Of a stretch of 64,000 nucleotides of DNA, positions 62,002 to 64,000 are shown one piece after another. Origin of the DNA: Kordiimonas pumila (GTDB lineage: Bacteria > Pseudomonadota > Alphaproteobacteria > Sphingomonadales > Kordiimonadaceae); NCBI RefSeq assembly GCF_015240255.1, contig NZ_CP061205.1:3954501-4018500 (forward strand), in the 5' to 3' direction. The notes under the pieces are model-generated. The model was not told where the DNA came from and searched no databases. It saw only the letters and a list, made by a program, of their open reading frames with translations. A program made the position numbers and the translations under genes. Positions within the stretch are counted from its first letter, which is position 1, and each line of letters opens with the position of its first letter.

Positions 62002-62676
62002 TTATGCAGCGATGAATTTAGCAGCTTCCGGGTTAGCTTCCAGCAAAAAAGCACACCATTCTGCGAGATTTTTTTCCCGAACATATTGACGCAGCAAGCC
62101 TCTATTCCACTTATAGGTGGCCTGAGCTTGTGCTTGCAGTAAACTAATATCTTCTTCAGTCATTTCATCATACAAAACAATACCTAAGTGTAATCTCGAC
62201 AGAAGAATATAAGGCTCGAAGGGAGCCGTGGTAACTGACATGTGCCACGCCTCAAGGGCTTTTAAGCGCACCCCATCATCTCCGCCGGTCCTTAAGCGTG
62301 CAAAACTAAGGCGCAGCCATGCAAACGTATTTAAGGGTGCAAGAGAAAGTGTTTTCTCAAGGCTTTCAATCGCTTTTTCCGTATACTGCGTTTTTAGTGC
62401 GCGATCCTGCTCCACGGTAGCACGTGCGAGAAACACTGTGGCGAGGTCAGAGTAAGCTTTTGGGTGATCAACAAAGGAAACTGCCTGCTCACGAGAATTC
62501 TGCGCAATATCTAAGTCTTCTACTGAAACATCACCACCCGAATTAAGCCGTTCAACAATCGGGGTGCCCGGCACGAGCATAAGTTCTGCTAGAAAACGCG
62601 GAAAGGCCATATAGAGCATCAACAGTGATGCCCCGAGCAAAAAGATCGTCAGTATATTTAGCTTTTTCAGTGCCAT
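62002..62676 (-). CDS. TPR-like membrane protein of exopolysaccharide locus
   Basis: 224 aa. N-terminal membrane helix NILTIFLLGASLLMLYMAF then helical repeats (AIESLEKTLSLAPLNTFAWL) like TPR motifs. Starts 10 bp after the Wzc-like gene, in one operon. Probably an accessory factor in polysaccharide synthesis or export. Confidence 0.7.
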   Translation of the reverse strand: MALKKLNILTIFLLGASLLMLYMAFPRFLAELMLVPGTPIVERLNSGGDVSVEDLDIAQNSREQAVSFVDHPKAYSDLATVFLARATVEQDRALKTQYTEKAIESLEKTLSLAPLNTFAWLRLSFARLRTGGDDGVRLKALEAWHMSVTTAPFEPYILLSRLHLGIVLYDEMTEEDISLLQAQAQATYKWNRGLLRQYVREKNLAEWCAFLLEANPEAAKFIAA

Positions 62677-62685
62677 AACACTGGC

Positions 62686-64000
62686 CTAATTTGTATAATA
62701 ACCGCTCTTGGTGCCGTAATAATACCCTTGGTCCCCATAGCCATAACCTTGATGCCGTTTAACATCTACTTGCGTGAGGATTGCCCCTGCCAAATAACCG
62801 CCCGTTTGGTGTAACTGTTTCACAGCATTCTTTACTGTGCCTTTTGTGGTTTTTTCCCACTGTACAGCAAAAACCATAGCATCAACATGCTTGGAAATAA
62901 CCATCACATCAGATACCGCAAGTACAGGGGGGGTATCAACAATCACAAGGTCATATTGCAGCCGAGCTTCTTTTAGAAAAAGCTCAAACTCTTTTGAATT
63001 GAACAATCTCTGCGGATCATCTTCCTTATCTGCCCACAACACATGGATGTTAGAAACAGCATCCTTGAATATTTTCAAATCACCACTTGTTGCAGACCTG
63101 CCGAGCACATCGTTAAGACACGCAAATTGCCGATCAATATCCATACGTTTACGCATGACTGGGCGCCGCATATCAGCTTCCACGAGCAAAACCTTCATCC
63201 CCGAACGACCCAGCGTATGTGCAAGACATATCCCTGCTGTTGACTTACCCTCGCCAGGCACAGATGACGTAATAGCCATCAGCTTTGGTATCGTGCCGCT
63301 AGCACTGGAAAACATTAAAGATGCGTGGATATTACGGTGTGCCTCTGAAAAGGAGGATGTGGGTTTGGCAAGCAGATAGCCCTCAGGCCCCTGATTTTTT
63401 AGTACACTTCTGCCAATTAGCGGGATCATGCCAAGGCCGCGCAAGCCAAGATCATGCCTTAATTGATCAAAGTTCCTATATCCATTGTCAAGTGCCTCAA
63501 GCAGGAAGGCCAACCCAATTCCCACGACACCACCTGCAAACAATACCAGTAATAGTATTAGTTTCTTTTTCGGAAAAGAAGCAAGAGTTGGAACATCTGC
63601 CTCTGAAATAATACGTGTGTCTGCCTGTTGCATCCCGTCCTGCGATGATGTTTCCTTAAACCGTGTCAGGAATGTCTCCAGAAGGAGCCTGTTAGCCTCT
63701 GCCTCGCGGTCTAACTCACGCATCTGAACCTGAGAGCGGCTCACGGAAAAGCTTTCGCTTTTCAGAGTTGCCATGTTTTGCTCAAGGCTGCGAACACGTA
63801 TTGCAGCCACCTCAGCTTCAGCCCTGATGCTTGCAACAATTTTCTCGATTTCACTATTAATTTTATTCTGAATATCAGCGGCTTCTGCCTGCACATTAAT
63901 CATACGTGGGTGTTTTGGCCCGTATTTTGTGCCTAATTCTGCGCGCTTACGCTGAACCTCAGATTCCTGTTCTTTCAAACGCTGAATAAGCGGCGACTGC
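62686..64000 (-). CDS. Wzc-type polysaccharide tyrosine autokinase (partial, 5' end outside window)
   Basis: At least 438 aa; no stop or start toward the right edge (SPLIQRLKEQESEVQRKRAE is typical of the GNVR coiled-coil region). A membrane helix about KLILLLVLFAGGVVGIGLAF, Walker A SSVPGEGKSTAGICLAHT, Walker A' LVEADMRRP, Walker B VIVDTPPVL, and a tyrosine-rich tail GYGYGDQGYYYGTKSGYYTN as in bacterial BY-kinases. Controls chain length and export of surface polysaccharide. Confidence 0.93.
   Translation of the reverse strand, partial: QSPLIQRLKEQESEVQRKRAELGTKYGPKHPRMINVQAEAADIQNKINSEIEKIVASIRAEAEVAAIRVRSLEQNMATLKSESFSVSRSQVQMRELDREAEANRLLLETFLTRFKETSSQDGMQQADTRIISEADVPTLASFPKKKLILLLVLFAGGVVGIGLAFLLEALDNGYRNFDQLRHDLGLRGLGMIPLIGRSVLKNQGPEGYLLAKPTSSFSEAHRNIHASLMFSSASGTIPKLMAITSSVPGEGKSTAGICLAHTLGRSGMKVLLVEADMRRPVMRKRMDIDRQFACLNDVLGRSATSGDLKIFKDAVSNIHVLWADKEDDPQRLFNSKEFELFLKEARLQYDLVIVDTPPVLAVSDVMVISKHVDAMVFAVQWEKTTKGTVKNAVKQLHQTGGYLAGAILTQVDVKRHQGYGYGDQGYYYGTKSGYYTN

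Noticed and set aside
1-64000. CRISPR arrays
   Set aside because: No regularly spaced direct repeats of 25-40 bp with unique spacers were seen by eye.

Overview
The window looks like chromosomal DNA from an AT-moderate alphaproteobacterium. The core block rpmH-rnpA-yidD-yidC-engB is in the order usual for that class, and the accessory genes (RepB/ParB-like proteins beside a serine recombinase, TraG/VirD4-MobC-relaxase) are common in alphaproteobacterial islands. I cannot fix the genus from sequence alone.

Region 1, about 1-22,500, is accessory DNA. The left part (1-12,199) holds a RepB/ParB-like pair with a large serine recombinase, an AlpA-like gene divergent from an XRE repressor, a strongly folded intergenic stretch (4,845-5,010) before a second XRE gene, a coupling-protein-like ATPase without its membrane anchor, a Fic protein, an ArdA-type antirestriction protein, and a tyrosine integrase beside a 24-bp remnant of a tRNA-Pro 3' end. 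The right part (12,400-22,500) resembles an integrative mobilizable element: TraG/VirD4 coupling protein, MobC, relaxase, AbiE-type toxin-antitoxin, a two-gene lipoprotein/membrane cassette between inverted 27-bp sites next to a small tyrosine recombinase, a second Fic protein, and an integrase abutting an intact tRNA-Arg(ACG). No VirB-type mating-pair genes are visible, so transfer would need a helper.

Region 2, 22,500-38,930, is mostly housekeeping: lipoprotein, P1-family peptidase, sensor kinase, rpmH through engB, an HPt protein, tandem FKBP lipoprotein, FemAB/GNAT-like protein, ZIP-like membrane protein, SDR, AI-2E family permease, cysteine biosynthesis (cysK plus serine acetyltransferase), plsC-like acyltransferase and a PilZ protein.

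Region 3, 39,160-55,290, appears to be an iron/siderophore and acyl-CoA catabolic neighbourhood. It holds a PepSY membrane protein with two small membrane partners, an AAHS-type MFS transporter, an AraC regulator, a Tat-exported YtcJ-like amidohydrolase, degradative HMG-CoA reductase, a MocR regulator, a class III CoA-transferase with an enoyl-CoA hydratase, a remnant of a TonB-dependent receptor, a second exported amidohydrolase and an IroE/Fes-like esterase. The MocR/HMG-CoA reductase intergenic region and the CoA-transferase promoter carry matching GTACACTT-N20-GTACC elements, so these genes are probably one regulon. I propose that it may degrade mevalonate or anhydromevalonyl acyl groups released from fungal-type siderophores; this is inference. 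A truncated Lrp/leucine dehydrogenase pair marks a deletion scar.

Region 4, 55,455-64,000, holds a BaiN/YhiN-like flavoprotein, a large chemoreceptor, a TonB C-terminal domain protein, tRNA-Ser(GGA), an exported Gly-Gly-Glu repeat protein with a PKHD-type Fe(II)/2-oxoglutarate hydroxylase, and the end of an exopolysaccharide locus (a TPR-like membrane protein and a Wzc-type tyrosine kinase running off the window).
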